Source: Streptomyces qaidamensis (GTDB lineage: Bacteria; Actinomycetota; Actinomycetes; Streptomycetales; Streptomycetaceae). Taken from it: DNA of 64,000 nucleotides. The position numbers and the translations under genes were made by a program. This document shows positions 26,500-35,112 of the stretch, piece by piece. The notes under the pieces are model-generated. The model was not told the origin of the DNA. It saw only the letters and a list, made by a program, of their open reading frames with translations, and made no database searches. Numbering within the stretch: position 1 is the first letter of the stretch; each line of letters begins with the position of its first letter. The stretch is from contig NZ_CP015098.1 in the NCBI RefSeq assembly GCF_001611795.1, forward strand, positions 6,262,001 through 6,326,000, in the 5' to 3' direction.

Positions 26500-27165
26500 T
26501 CAGGCCGGCGACGTGCGCGCCCGGCGCACCAGGCGCATGTACTTGTCCCAGTCCCAGTGCGGGCCGGGGTCCGTGTGGTCCGTGCCCGGGACCTCCACGT
26601 GGCCGATGATGTGCTCGCGGTCGACGGGTATGTCGTAGCGGGCGCAGATCCGGGCCGTGAGACGGGCCGAGGCCTCGTACATCTCGTCCGTGAGGTCCTG
26701 CGGGCGGTCCACGAAGCCCTCGTGCTCGATGCCGACGCTGCGTTCGTTGTAGTCGCGGTTGCCCGCGTGGTAGGCCACGTCCAGCTCGCGGATCATCTGC
26801 GTGACGTGCCCGTCCTGGCGGACGATGTAATGCGTGGCCGCCTTGTGCCCCGGGTCCCGGAAGGCCTTCACGGCGCTGTCGAAGCTGCCCTGCGTGACAT
26901 GCACGATCACCATGTCTATGCCGAAGTCGTCGGGGCGGTCCGCGCGGCGCCAGTTCGCGTCCGACGCCGCCACCCAGCGCGCGCCCGCGTAGTCGACCGC
27001 GCCCGCCTCGCGCGGCTTCTCGACGCCCGGAGTGCGCCACCACAGCCGCGCCAGCTCGTCCCGGGCCAGCACGGCGGAGCCCGCCGCCGCCACCGTGCCA
27101 CCGATCAGCAGCGCGCGGCGGCCGACCTTCCGGTCGCCGTCCCTCGAGGCCTTCCGCTGTCCCAT
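26500..27165 (-). CDS. N-acetylmuramoyl-L-alanine amidase (Amidase_2, peptidoglycan hydrolase) with Tat-like signal
   Basis: 221 residues from ATG 27165. The N-terminus has a twin-arginine-like stretch KVGRRALLIGGTVAAAGSAVLA and then an Amidase_2 domain. Zinc ligands and catalytic residues are visible in VIVHVTQGSFDS, AYHAGNRDYNERSVGIEHEG and DHTDPGPHWDWD. It should cleave the bond between muramic acid and the stem peptide outside the membrane. Longer upstream frames cross the mnmA promoter region and are unlikely. It is divergent from mnmA with only 60 bases between, so the promoters probably overlap. Confidence 0.93.
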   Translation of the reverse strand: MGQRKASRDGDRKVGRRALLIGGTVAAAGSAVLARDELARLWWRTPGVEKPREAGAVDYAGARWVAASDANWRRADRPDDFGIDMVIVHVTQGSFDSAVKAFRDPGHKAATHYIVRQDGHVTQMIRELDVAYHAGNRDYNERSVGIEHEGFVDRPQDLTDEMYEASARLTARICARYDIPVDREHIIGHVEVPGTDHTDPGPHWDWDKYMRLVRRARTSPA

Positions 27166-27225
27166 GTGATCGTCAACGGATACCCGGCGGTCCTGGTTCC
27201 CGCGTCCCCTTACCCTGGAAGGGTT

Positions 27226-28356
27226 ATGACTGAGACCCCGCAGCGCCCCCGCCCCCTCCGCGTCCTGGCCGCCATGTCCGGCGGTGTCGACTCCGCCGTC
27301 GCCGCCGCCCGCGCGGCCGAAGCGGGCCACGACGTGACCGGCGTCCACCTCGCGCTCTCCGCCAACCCCCAGTCCTTCCGGACCGGCGCGCGGGGCTGCT
27401 GCACCATCGAGGACTCACGCGACGCCCGCCGCGCCGCGGACGTGATCGGCATCCCGTTCTACGTGTGGGACCTCGCCGACCGCTTCCGTGAGGACGTCGT
27501 CGAGGACTTCGTCGCCGAGTACGAGGCCGGCCGCACGCCCAACCCCTGCCTGCGCTGCAACGAGAAGATCAAGTTCGCCGCTCTCCTCGACAAGGCGCTC
27601 GCGCTGGGCTTCGACGCGGTCTGCACGGGCCACTACGCCCAGGTGATCGTGCGCGAGGACGGCACCCGCGAGCTGCACCGCGCCTCCGACATGGCCAAGG
27701 ACCAGTCGTACGTCCTCGGCGTCCTGGACGACCGGCAGCTCGCCCACGCCCTGTTCCCGCTCGGCGACACCGTCACCACCAAGGACGAGATCCGCGCCGA
27801 GGCCGAGCGCAGGGGCCTGGCCGTGGCGAAGAAGCCCGACTCGCACGACATCTGCTTCATCGCCGACGGCGACACCCAGGGCTTCCTCGCGAACCGGCTC
27901 GGCCGCTCCGAGGGCGACATCGTCGACGAGTCCGGCGCCAAGCTCGGCACGCACGAGGGCGCGTACGGCTTCACCATCGGCCAGCGCAAGGGCCTGCGCA
28001 TCGGCACCCCCGCCCCCGACGGCAAGCCGCGCTACGTCCTCGACATCTCCCCGGTGGACAACACGGTGACCGTCGGCCCGGCGTCCGCCCTGGACGTCGG
28101 CGCCCTGACCGCGATCAAGCCCCGCTGGTGCGGCGCCGCCCCCACCGGCCCCGGCACCTACACGGCCCAGCTGCGCGCCCACGGCGGCGAGACCGAGGTG
28201 ACCGCCGAGCTCGTCGACGGCTCCCTGGAGGTCACGTTCGCCGAGCCCGTCCGCGGCGTCGCCCCCGGCCAGGCGATCGTGCTGTACGACGGCACGCGCG
28301 TGGTGGGCTCGGCGACGATCGCGGCGACGACCCGGGCGACGGCGGGCGTGGCCTGA
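27226..28356 (+). CDS. mnmA: tRNA-specific 2-thiouridylase MnmA
   Basis: 376 residues. It uses ATP and persulfide sulfur to make 2-thiouridine at the wobble position of tRNAs for Glu, Gln and Lys. The PP-loop is AAMSGGVDSAV. The two catalytic cysteines lie in NPCLRCNEKIKF and DSHDICFIAD, and GHYAQV and DMAKDQSYVL are further family blocks. TACCCT at 27211-27216 fits a -10 element, so the transcript may start within a few bases of ATG 27226. The only purine-rich stretch (GGAAGGG) is two bases from the start, too close for a normal ribosome site. Confidence 0.97.
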   Translation: MTETPQRPRPLRVLAAMSGGVDSAVAAARAAEAGHDVTGVHLALSANPQSFRTGARGCCTIEDSRDARRAADVIGIPFYVWDLADRFREDVVEDFVAEYEAGRTPNPCLRCNEKIKFAALLDKALALGFDAVCTGHYAQVIVREDGTRELHRASDMAKDQSYVLGVLDDRQLAHALFPLGDTVTTKDEIRAEAERRGLAVAKKPDSHDICFIADGDTQGFLANRLGRSEGDIVDESGAKLGTHEGAYGFTIGQRKGLRIGTPAPDGKPRYVLDISPVDNTVTVGPASALDVGALTAIKPRWCGAAPTGPGTYTAQLRAHGGETEVTAELVDGSLEVTFAEPVRGVAPGQAIVLYDGTRVVGSATIAATTRATAGVA

Positions 28357-28457
28357 TCCCACTGGCGGGACAGGGGCGGGCTCCACGCGCGCGTGCCTTC
28401 GTGCCGCCCGCCTCGGCCCCGGCCGGGGAACCCGTCGATCCGGGCCGGAGAACTCCG

Positions 28458-29246
28458 TCAGTCCCGGCTGAAGAACTCCGTCAGCACCGGCGCCAGCACG
28501 TTCGGCTCGACCATGTGCGTCTGTCCCTGGAGCGTGCGGTACGTGCCCTCGGGGACGGAGTCCGCGATCGCCCGGGCCGCCTCGCGCAGCCAGGAGGGGC
28601 TCGCGTCACCCGCGACGGCCAGGACCGGGACGCCGACCGAGCCCAGCCGGGAGCGGGGGACGGTGCCGTCGCCCATCACGGCGTCGTCGTAGGCGAGGCT
28701 CGTGGCCATCGCCTCCATTCCGGCCCACATGGGGGACTGCCGGGCGCCCTGGATCACTCCCTCGGCAAGACCGGTCAGCCGCAGGAACAGCTCGACCGCG
28801 TCCCCGCGCCGCCCCTCGCCGAGCGCCTCCGTCAGCCGCTCGGTGTACTGCGCACGCTCTCTGGCGCCCTCCTCGGACATCGCGAACGGCGTCTCGTAGA
28901 CCGCCACGCGCCGCACCGGCAGTCCGCTCGCCGCCGCCTCCAGCGCCAGAGCGCCGCCCGAGGAGGTGCCGTACAGGAGCGCCTCGCCACCCACCGCCTC
29001 GATCACCGCGGCCAGGTCCTCGACCTCACGCTCCACGGCGTACGGCGCGGTGTCCGCGCTGGCGCCGCGGCCCCGGCGGTCGTACACCACGGCCTGGAAA
29101 CGCTCCGAGAGTGACACGGCGAGCGGCGCCAGGGTGCCGCCCGTCGACATCGCGCCGCTCACCAGGACGACCGCGGGACCGCGGCCGGTGCTCTCGTAGG
29201 CGATGCGGGTGCCGTCACGCGAAAGGATCTTCTTGTCCATGCTCAT
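28458..29246 (-). CDS. Alpha/beta-fold hydrolase
   Basis: 262 residues. RGPAVVLVSGAMSTGG forms the oxyanion strand, VVYDRRGRGAS is the typical second block, YGTSSGGALALEAA is the nucleophile elbow with serine in GTSSGG, and GQTHMVEP carries the catalytic histidine. Family members of this small size are esterases, lactonases or haloperoxidase-like enzymes. The substrate cannot be read from the sequence. It has no evident operon partner: the neighbour mnmA converges on it, and the DUF427 gene upstream ends 55 bases before its start. Confidence 0.88.
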   Translation of the reverse strand: MSMDKKILSRDGTRIAYESTGRGPAVVLVSGAMSTGGTLAPLAVSLSERFQAVVYDRRGRGASADTAPYAVEREVEDLAAVIEAVGGEALLYGTSSGGALALEAAASGLPVRRVAVYETPFAMSEEGARERAQYTERLTEALGEGRRGDAVELFLRLTGLAEGVIQGARQSPMWAGMEAMATSLAYDDAVMGDGTVPRSRLGSVGVPVLAVAGDASPSWLREAARAIADSVPEGTYRTLQGQTHMVEPNVLAPVLTEFFSRD

Positions 29247-29301
29247 GCAGACTGCCGCACGCCGCGGTGTTCATCGATGAGGCGGGCGGCGCGTCAGCCG
29301 A

Positions 29302-29625
29302 TCAGAACAATTCCACCTCGTAGAAGCACAGGTGGTCCCTGATCTCGGCGACGTCCGGCTTGGGGTCCGGGTACGCCCAGACGAGGTTCTCCGCGTCCGG
29401 CAGGGACCAGTAGGAGGCGGTGCCCTTGAACGGGCAGTACGTCTGCGCGTCGGACGGCGTCAGCAGGTCCAGCGCCACGTCCTCGGGCGGGATGTAGTAC
29501 CGCTCGGGACAGCCCGTCTCGCGCAGCACCAGCGACCGGTCGCTCTCCGCCAGCACCTGTCCGCCGTGCACCACGCGCACGTGCCGGTCGCTGCGCTCGA
29601 TGGTGATGCGATGCCCTGTCGTCAC
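29302..29625 (-). CDS. DUF427 domain protein
   Basis: 107 residues from GTG 29625, with AAGGAGGGG five bases upstream. A much longer frame continues into the opposite-strand methyltransferase and is an artefact. The protein is a single DUF427 domain: VRVVHGGQVLAES, PERYYIPPEDV, TYCPFKGTASYWSL and VWAYPDPKP are its usual blocks. The fold is a small beta-tent, but the reaction or ligand is not known. The gene is divergent from the methyltransferase that starts 81 bases away. Confidence 0.92.
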   Translation of the reverse strand: MTTGHRITIERSDRHVRVVHGGQVLAESDRSLVLRETGCPERYYIPPEDVALDLLTPSDAQTYCPFKGTASYWSLPDAENLVWAYPDPKPDVAEIRDHLCFYEVELF

Positions 29626-29706
29626 GATCGCCCCTCCTTGGGTAGCCGACTCCTCCGGTACAGCGCAGTCTGAAGCGGAGTTCTTCCCTCGCCGCAGGAG
29701 GCCCCC

Positions 29707-30513
29707 ATGCGCGCCAAGGAACCGGCTGCCGGAAACCGCTCCCACCTGCTCCACCAGGTCCGGTACGCCCTGCACCACCCCGAGCGCGTGCCCGCGCACG
29801 CCCGGCGTGCGGTGCGCGACGCGTGGCTGCGGCTGCGCCATCCCGACCACATCGCCTACTACCGGGCCGTGATGGCCTCGGACGCGGCCCGCAGCGCCGA
29901 GGCGGCGGTGGGTCACAACCCCTCGCGCGAGCAGTGGGCGCGGATCGGCCGCATGCAGTTCGACTACCTGGTGGGCCACGGCCTGAAGCCGCACCACCGG
30001 ATGCTGGAGATCGGCTGCGGCAACCTGCGCGCCGGACGGCTGTTCATCGACCACCTCGACACCGGGCACTACTACGGCATCGACATCTCGCCGCACATCC
30101 TGCTCGCCGCCCAGGACACCCTCGTCGCCGAGAAGCTCCAGCCCAAGCTGCCCTACCTGGCGCTCGCCGGCGACCTCACCTTCGCCTTCCTGCCGGACGC
30201 GCACTTCGACGTCGTGCACGCGCACAGCGTCTTCTCGCACTCGCCGCTGCACGTCATCGAAGAGTGCTTCGCGAACGTCGGCCGGATCCTCGCGCCCGGC
30301 GGGTTCTTCGACTTCACCTTCGACCGCACCGAGGGCGAGGAGCACCAAGTCCTGCACGAGGACTTCTACTACCGGACGCGGACCCTCACCGATCTCGCCG
30401 CGCGGCACGGCCTGGACGCCCGGTTCATGGACGACTGGGAGCGCCTGCCGCACCGGCAGTCCAAAATGCGGGTCACCGTCACGGTGGACCGGGCCCGTAC
30501 GGTGGGTTCATGA
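29707..30513 (+). CDS. Class I SAM-dependent methyltransferase
   Basis: 268 residues from ATG 29707, with GCAGGAGG five bases upstream. Motif I is MLEIGCGNLRAG, followed by YYGIDISPHIL (acidic residue for ribose), a motif IV region DVVHAHSVFSHSPLH and a post-motif VGRILAPGGFFDFTF. The substrate is unknown. The basic, histidine-rich N-terminal 50 residues are unusual and may bind nucleic acid or a phosphorylated ligand. The stop overlaps the start of the next gene (ATGA), so the methyltransferase and the LOG-like protein are translated as a coupled pair. Confidence 0.88.
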   Translation: MRAKEPAAGNRSHLLHQVRYALHHPERVPAHARRAVRDAWLRLRHPDHIAYYRAVMASDAARSAEAAVGHNPSREQWARIGRMQFDYLVGHGLKPHHRMLEIGCGNLRAGRLFIDHLDTGHYYGIDISPHILLAAQDTLVAEKLQPKLPYLALAGDLTFAFLPDAHFDVVHAHSVFSHSPLHVIEECFANVGRILAPGGFFDFTFDRTEGEEHQVLHEDFYYRTRTLTDLAARHGLDARFMDDWERLPHRQSKMRVTVTVDRARTVGS

Positions 30514-31049
30514 ACATCTGTGTCTTCCTGTCCGCCGCCGACCTCGACGAGCGTTACACGCGCCCCGCGCGGGAGTTCGCCACGCTCCTGGGCAAGGGCG
30601 GTCACACGCTCGTATGGGGCGGCTCCGACGTCGGCCTGATGAAGGTGGTCGCAGACGGGGTGCAGGAGGCGGGCGGCCGGTTGGCCGGCGTCTCCGTGCA
30701 GTTCCTCGCGGCCAAGGCCCGCCCGGGCGTCGACGAGATGGTCGTCGCGAAGGACCTCGCCGAGCGCAAGAAGCTGCTCCTGGAGAGGGCCGACGCCGTG
30801 GTGATCATGGTCGGCGGAACGGGCACGCTCGACGAGGCGACCGAGATCCTGGAGCTGAAGAAGCACGGGCACACCGACAAGCCGGTGGTCCTGCTCAACA
30901 CGGCGGGCTTCTACGACGGCCTGAAGGAGCAGTTCCGCCGCATGGACGCCGAGGGCTTCCTGCCCCGCCCCCTCACCGACCTGGTGTTCTTCGCCGAGGA
31001 GCCGGTGGGGGCACTGGCGTACCTGGAGGAGAGCCGGGGCATCGAGTGA
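30510..31049 (+). CDS. LOG-like protein (TIGR00730 family, Rossmann-like nucleotide hydrolase)
   Basis: 179 residues, ATG 30510 overlapping the methyltransferase stop by four bases. It has the LOG/lysine-decarboxylase-like fold: NICVFLSAA, LVWGGSDVGLMKVVADG, VGGTGTLDEATEIL. Classic LOG enzymes, which release cytokinin-type bases from nucleoside 5'-phosphates, carry PGGxGTxxE. Here the proline is valine, and GGGxxGLMG reads GGSDVGLMK, so specificity may differ. The last 21 bases of the gene are repeated just downstream (31077-31097). Confidence 0.85.
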   Translation: MNICVFLSAADLDERYTRPAREFATLLGKGGHTLVWGGSDVGLMKVVADGVQEAGGRLAGVSVQFLAAKARPGVDEMVVAKDLAERKKLLLERADAVVIMVGGTGTLDEATEILELKKHGHTDKPVVLLNTAGFYDGLKEQFRRMDAEGFLPRPLTDLVFFAEEPVGALAYLEESRGIE

Positions 31050-31124
31050 ACCGTCTGTGATGCGCGCGCAGGGCGGGAGAGCCGGGGCGTCGAGTGACGC
31101 GGTGCTGATGCGAGCATGGCGGGC
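31029..31124 (+). repeat. 48-bp tandem duplication of a gene end
   Basis: 31029-31076 and 31077-31124 align without gaps at about 34 of 48 positions. The first 21 bases, covering the last codons and stop of the LOG-like gene, match at 20 of 21, and TGATGCG recurs at the same offset. The second copy forms the whole spacer before the SDR start at 31125. Confidence 0.6.
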
Positions 31125-31814
31125 ATGGCTACTCATGTGATCACCGGAGCCGGCTCCGGCATCGGCGCGGCCGTGGCCCGCCGCCTGCACGCGCGCGGGG
31201 ACGACCTTGTGCTGCACGCGCGCGACGCGGGCCGCGCGAAGGAACTGGCGGCCGAGTTCCCCGGGGCGCGCACCCTGGTCGGCGACCTCGCCGACCCCGA
31301 CAAGCTCTCCTGGGCCTTCTCCCACCAGTCGCTGCCGGACCGCGTGGACTCGCTGCTGCACATCGCCGGCGTGGTCGACCTCGGCCCGGTCGGCGAGCTC
31401 ACCCCGAAGGCCTGGCGCCACCAGCTCAACGTCAACCTCATCGCCCCCGCCGAGCTGACCCGCCACTTCCTGCCCCAACTGCGCGCCGCCCGCGGCCACG
31501 TGCTCTTCGTCAACTCCGGCGCAGGACTCAACGCCCACGCCGACTGGTCCGCGTACGCCGCCTCCAAGCACGGCCTGAAGGCCCTCGCCGACTCCCTGCG
31601 CCACGAGGAGCACGGCCACGGGGTCCGCGTCACCTCGGTCTACCCCGGCCGCACGGCGAGCCCCATGCAGGCCAAGGTCCACCAGCAGGAGGGCAAGGAG
31701 TACGACGCCTCGAAGTGGATCGACCCGGAGTCGGTCGCCACGACGATCGTGATGGCCCTGGATCTGCCGAAGGACGCGGAGGTCAACGACCTCACGGTGC
31801 GCCCGGGAGGCTGA
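31125..31814 (+). CDS. Short-chain dehydrogenase/reductase (SDR)
   Basis: 229 residues from ATG 31125 (MATHVITGAGSGIGAAV). An ATG at 31116 adds three residues, and neither has a good ribosome site. The NAD(P) motif is TGAGSGIG, followed by LVGDLAD and HIAGVVDLGPV. The catalytic set is S in FVNSGAG and YAASK (Tyr-x-x-x-Lys), so it is an active classical SDR with VYPGRTASPM after the strand. The substrate is unknown. Its upstream spacer derives from a duplicated end of the preceding gene. Confidence 0.92.
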   Translation: MATHVITGAGSGIGAAVARRLHARGDDLVLHARDAGRAKELAAEFPGARTLVGDLADPDKLSWAFSHQSLPDRVDSLLHIAGVVDLGPVGELTPKAWRHQLNVNLIAPAELTRHFLPQLRAARGHVLFVNSGAGLNAHADWSAYAASKHGLKALADSLRHEEHGHGVRVTSVYPGRTASPMQAKVHQQEGKEYDASKWIDPESVATTIVMALDLPKDAEVNDLTVRPGG

Positions 31815-31839
31815 CCCCGGTGAAGGGGCTGCGTAGGCT
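31811..31839 (+). promoter_or_regulatory. Promoter of the methionine-synthase-like gene, overlapping the SDR stop
   Basis: CTGACC at 31811-31816 and TAGGCT at 31834-31839 have a 17-base spacer, a good match to the housekeeping TTGACn/TAnnnT pattern. The -35 element includes the TGA stop of the SDR. The expected start point falls at or next to the GTG at 31846, which has no ribosome site, so the mRNA is probably leaderless. Confidence 0.6.
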
Positions 31840-31845
31840 TCTCCG

Positions 31846-32853
31846 GTGAGCGAAAACAGCCAGTTCAGGTTCGGCGCGGCCACCGGCGTGGGATCCATGC
31901 CCGGCGGCGACGCCCGTGAGGCCGCCAAAGCCGTCACCGGCACCTTCGAGGACTTCCCCTTCCTGCCCGAACTGCCCGCCCGGGGCCCCGGCGCGGACAT
32001 GATCGGACGGACCGCCGGGCTGCTCGTCGAGCTGTACGCACGCGTGGAGCCCAGCGGCTGGCGGCTCGGGGACCGGCCGGGCCGGGACACCAAGCGGGCC
32101 CGCTCCTGGCTCGGCGAGGACCTCGACGCCCTGGAGGAGTTCACGCAGGAGTACGAGGGGCCGCTGAAGGTCCAGGCCGTCGGCCCCTGGACCCTCGCCG
32201 CCAACCTGGAGCTCAGGAACGGCGAGGCGGCCCTCTCCGACGCCGGCGCCTGCCGGGACCTCGCCGCCTCCCTGGCCGAGGGACTGCGCCAGCACCTGGC
32301 CGAACTGCGGCGGCGGATCCCCGGCGCGCAGCTCGTCCTCCAGCTCGACGAGCCGTCCCTCACGGCCGTCCTGCGCGGGCAGGTGAAGAGCGCCAGCGGC
32401 TACCGCACCCACCGGGCCGTCGACCGGCAGGTCGTCGAGCAGACGCTGCGCGACCTCGTCGGGGTGCACACGTCCGGCCCGGTCGTGGTCCACTCCTGTG
32501 CCCCCGACGTGCCGTTCGCCCTGCTCCGCCGGGCCGGCGCCGCCGCCGTCTCCTTCGACTTCTCCCTGCTCACCGAGCGTGACGACGAGGCGGTCGGGGA
32601 GGCCGTGGAGGGCGGCACCCGGCTCTTCACCGGTGTCGTCCCGGGCACGGAGGGTCCATTGTCAGACCCTGCCGGTAGCGTCATGGGTGTCAGGACGCTG
32701 TGGCGCAGGCTGGGGCTGTCTCCGGGGCTTCTCGCGGAGGCGGTCACGGTCACCCCGGCGTGCGGACTCGCGGGGGCCTCCCCGGGGTACGCGCGCACGG
32801 CCCTCGCGCACTGCGCCCGGGCGGCGAGATCCCTCGCGGACAACCCAGAGTAA
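31846..32853 (+). CDS. MetE-like protein (cobalamin-independent methionine synthase fold)
   Basis: 335 residues from GTG 31846. It is a single TIM-barrel domain of the MetE/UroD type, with GVGSMPGGDAREA at the start, KVQAVGPWTLAAN, LQLDEPSL and VVVHSCAPDVPF. The last two resemble the LDEP and HxC metal-binding blocks of MetE, and TPACGLAGASPGYAR supplies a late cysteine (the CG of the zinc site). At about half the length of true MetE it lacks the N-terminal barrel, so methionine synthesis is not certain and another methyl transfer is possible. The ligA gene follows 15 bases downstream and may be co-transcribed. Confidence 0.82.
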   Translation: MSENSQFRFGAATGVGSMPGGDAREAAKAVTGTFEDFPFLPELPARGPGADMIGRTAGLLVELYARVEPSGWRLGDRPGRDTKRARSWLGEDLDALEEFTQEYEGPLKVQAVGPWTLAANLELRNGEAALSDAGACRDLAASLAEGLRQHLAELRRRIPGAQLVLQLDEPSLTAVLRGQVKSASGYRTHRAVDRQVVEQTLRDLVGVHTSGPVVVHSCAPDVPFALLRRAGAAAVSFDFSLLTERDDEAVGEAVEGGTRLFTGVVPGTEGPLSDPAGSVMGVRTLWRRLGLSPGLLAEAVTVTPACGLAGASPGYARTALAHCARAARSLADNPE

Positions 32854-32868
32854 CGGGAGGACGACACG

Positions 32869-35064
32869 GTGGCCGGCGACAAGCAAGCGGAGACGACGAC
32901 GGTGCCCGCCGAGGCACGGGAGAAGCACGCGCGCCTCGCGGAGCAGATCGAGGAGCACCGCTTCCGCTACTACGTGAAGGACGCTCCCGTCGTCAGCGAC
33001 GCGGAGTTCGACCAGCTGCTGCGTTCCCTGGAGGCGCTGGAGGAGGAGCACCCGGAGCTGCGCACGCCGGACTCGCCGACCCAGAAGGTCTCCGGGTCCT
33101 ACGAGACGGAGTTCACGGCGGTCGAGCACCGCCAGCGCATGCTCTCCCTCGACAACACGTTCAACGACGAGGAGATGGCCGCCTGGACGGAGCGCATCGC
33201 CAGGGAACTGGGCGAGCAGGAGTACCACTTCCTGTGCGAGCTCAAGGTCGACGGCCTCGCGGTGAACCTCACCTACGAGCACGGCCGCCTCACCCGCGCC
33301 GCCACCCGCGGCGACGGCCGCACCGGCGAGGACATCACGCCCAACGTGCGCACGATCGCCGAGATCCCCGACCGCCTCAAGGGCGATTCCGTCCCCGACC
33401 TCGTGGAGATCCGCGGCGAGGTCTACTTCCCGATGGAGAAGTTCCAGGAGCTCAACGCCCGCCTCGTCGAGGCCGGCGACAAGCCCTTCGCCAACCCGCG
33501 CAACGCGGCGGCCGGTTCACTGCGCCAGAAGGACCCGCGTGTCACCGCCACCCGCCCCCTGCACATGGTGGTCCACGGCATCGGCGCCCTGGAGGGCTTC
33601 ACCGGCCTGACCCGCCTCTCCCAGGCCTACGACCTCCTCAAGACCTGGGGCCTGCCCACCTCCCGGCACAACAAGGTGGTCGACGGCCTCGAAGGCGTCC
33701 GGGAGTTCATCGCCCACTTCGGCGAGAACCGCCACTCCGTCGAGCACGAGATCGACGGCGTGGTCGTCAAGCTCGACCAGATCCCCCTCCAGGGCCGCCT
33801 GGGCTCCACCTCGCGCGCCCCGCGCTGGGCGATCGCGTACAAGTACGCGCCGGAGGAGGTCAACACCAAGCTCGTCAACATCCGCGTGGGCGTGGGCCGC
33901 ACGGGCCGGGTCACCCCCTACGCCCAGGTCGAGCCGGTCACGGTCGCGGGCTCCGAGGTCGAGTTCGCCACGCTGCACAACCAGGACGTGGTCAAGGCCA
34001 AGGGCGTCCTCATCGGGGACACGGTCGTGCTGCGCAAGGCCGGTGACGTCATCCCGGAGATCCTCGGCCCCGTCGCCGACCTGCGCGACGGCAGCGAGCG
34101 CGAGTTCGTGATGCCGAGCGAGTGTCCCGAGTGCGGCACGGCGCTGCGGCCGATGAAGGAGGGCGACGTCGACCTGCGCTGCCCCAACGCCCGCACCTGC
34201 CCGGCCCAGTTGCGCGAGCGCCTGTTCTACCTCGCGGGCCGCAAGGCCCTGGACATCGAGCACTTCGGCTACGTCGCCGCGGCCGCCCTCACCGCCCCGC
34301 TGGAGCCCAAGACCCCGCCCCTGGCCGACGAGGGCGACCTGTTCGACCTCACCATCGAGCAGCTGCTGCCCATCAAGGCGTACGTCCTCGACCCGGACAG
34401 CGGGCTGCCCAAGCGCGACCCGAAGACCGGCGAGGAGAAGGTCGCCACGATCTTCGCCAACCAGCAGGGCGAGCCCCGCAAGAACGCGGTCGCCATGCTG
34501 GAGAACATCGCCGCGGCCAAGGAGCGCCCCCTGGCCCGCGTCATCACCAGCCTGTCGATCCGTCACGTCGGACCCGTCGCGGCCGAGGCGCTGGCCCGCG
34601 AGTTCCGCTCGATCGAGCGCATCGACCAGGCCACGGAGGAGGAGCTGGCGGTCACCGAGGGCGTCGGAGCGACCATCGCCGCCTCCCTCAAGCAGTGGTT
34701 CGCCGAGGACTGGCACCGCGACATCATCCGTAAGTGGAAGGCCGCGGGCGTCCGCATGGAGGCCGAGAGCACCGGCGAGGACGAGGGTCCGCGCCCGCTC
34801 GAAGGCCTCACCGTCGTCGTCACCGGCACCCTCGAACACTTCACTCGGGACGGCGCCAAGGAGGCGCTGCAGAGCCGTGGAGCGAAGGTGACCGGCTCTG
34901 TTTCGAAGAAGACGTCGTTCGTCGTCGTGGGGGACAGCCCCGGATCGAAGTACGACAAGGCGATGCAGCTGAAGGTTCCGGTCCTGAACGAGGACGGTTT
35001 CGGCGTCCTGCTGGAGCAGGGACCGGAAGCCGCGGCCGAAGTCGCCCTTTCGGCCGAGGAGTAG
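32869..35064 (+). CDS. ligA: NAD-dependent DNA ligase LigA
   Basis: 731 residues from GTG 32869, with GGGAGGA six bases upstream. Domains in order are: Ia domain (HRFRYYVKDAPVVSDAEFD, NAD binding), adenylation domain with AMP-accepting K126 in CELKVDGLA, OB-fold, a zinc finger with four cysteines (SECPECGTA and RCPNARTCPAQ), helix-hairpin-helix repeats (SIRHVGPVAAEALA, TEGVGATIAASL) and a C-terminal BRCT domain (LEGLTVVVTGTLEHFTRDG). It seals nicks in replication and repair. The OB to zinc-finger region contains a short insert (YVLDPDSGLPKRDPKTGEEK) common in actinomycete ligases. Confidence 0.98.
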   Translation: MAGDKQAETTTVPAEAREKHARLAEQIEEHRFRYYVKDAPVVSDAEFDQLLRSLEALEEEHPELRTPDSPTQKVSGSYETEFTAVEHRQRMLSLDNTFNDEEMAAWTERIARELGEQEYHFLCELKVDGLAVNLTYEHGRLTRAATRGDGRTGEDITPNVRTIAEIPDRLKGDSVPDLVEIRGEVYFPMEKFQELNARLVEAGDKPFANPRNAAAGSLRQKDPRVTATRPLHMVVHGIGALEGFTGLTRLSQAYDLLKTWGLPTSRHNKVVDGLEGVREFIAHFGENRHSVEHEIDGVVVKLDQIPLQGRLGSTSRAPRWAIAYKYAPEEVNTKLVNIRVGVGRTGRVTPYAQVEPVTVAGSEVEFATLHNQDVVKAKGVLIGDTVVLRKAGDVIPEILGPVADLRDGSEREFVMPSECPECGTALRPMKEGDVDLRCPNARTCPAQLRERLFYLAGRKALDIEHFGYVAAAALTAPLEPKTPPLADEGDLFDLTIEQLLPIKAYVLDPDSGLPKRDPKTGEEKVATIFANQQGEPRKNAVAMLENIAAAKERPLARVITSLSIRHVGPVAAEALAREFRSIERIDQATEEELAVTEGVGATIAASLKQWFAEDWHRDIIRKWKAAGVRMEAESTGEDEGPRPLEGLTVVVTGTLEHFTRDGAKEALQSRGAKVTGSVSKKTSFVVVGDSPGSKYDKAMQLKVPVLNEDGFGVLLEQGPEAAAEVALSAEE

Positions 35065-35072
35065 CGGTTGAA

Positions 35073-35112
35073 GGCCACCCGTTCGGCGCATACCAGATGC
35101 ATACGGGTGGCC
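35073..35112 (+). terminator. Terminator hairpin after ligA
   Basis: GGCCACCCGT at 35073-35082 pairs exactly with ACGGGTGGCC at 35103-35112. The 20-base loop contains a second small stem (GCAT with ATGC). It begins eight bases after the ligA stop and separates ligA from rmdB. Confidence 0.65.

Noticed and set aside
29626..30453. Long minus-strand extension of the DUF427 frame across the methyltransferase gene
   Set aside because: GTG 29625 has an excellent Shine-Dalgarno and begins the conserved domain. The extension is antisense to a real gene.
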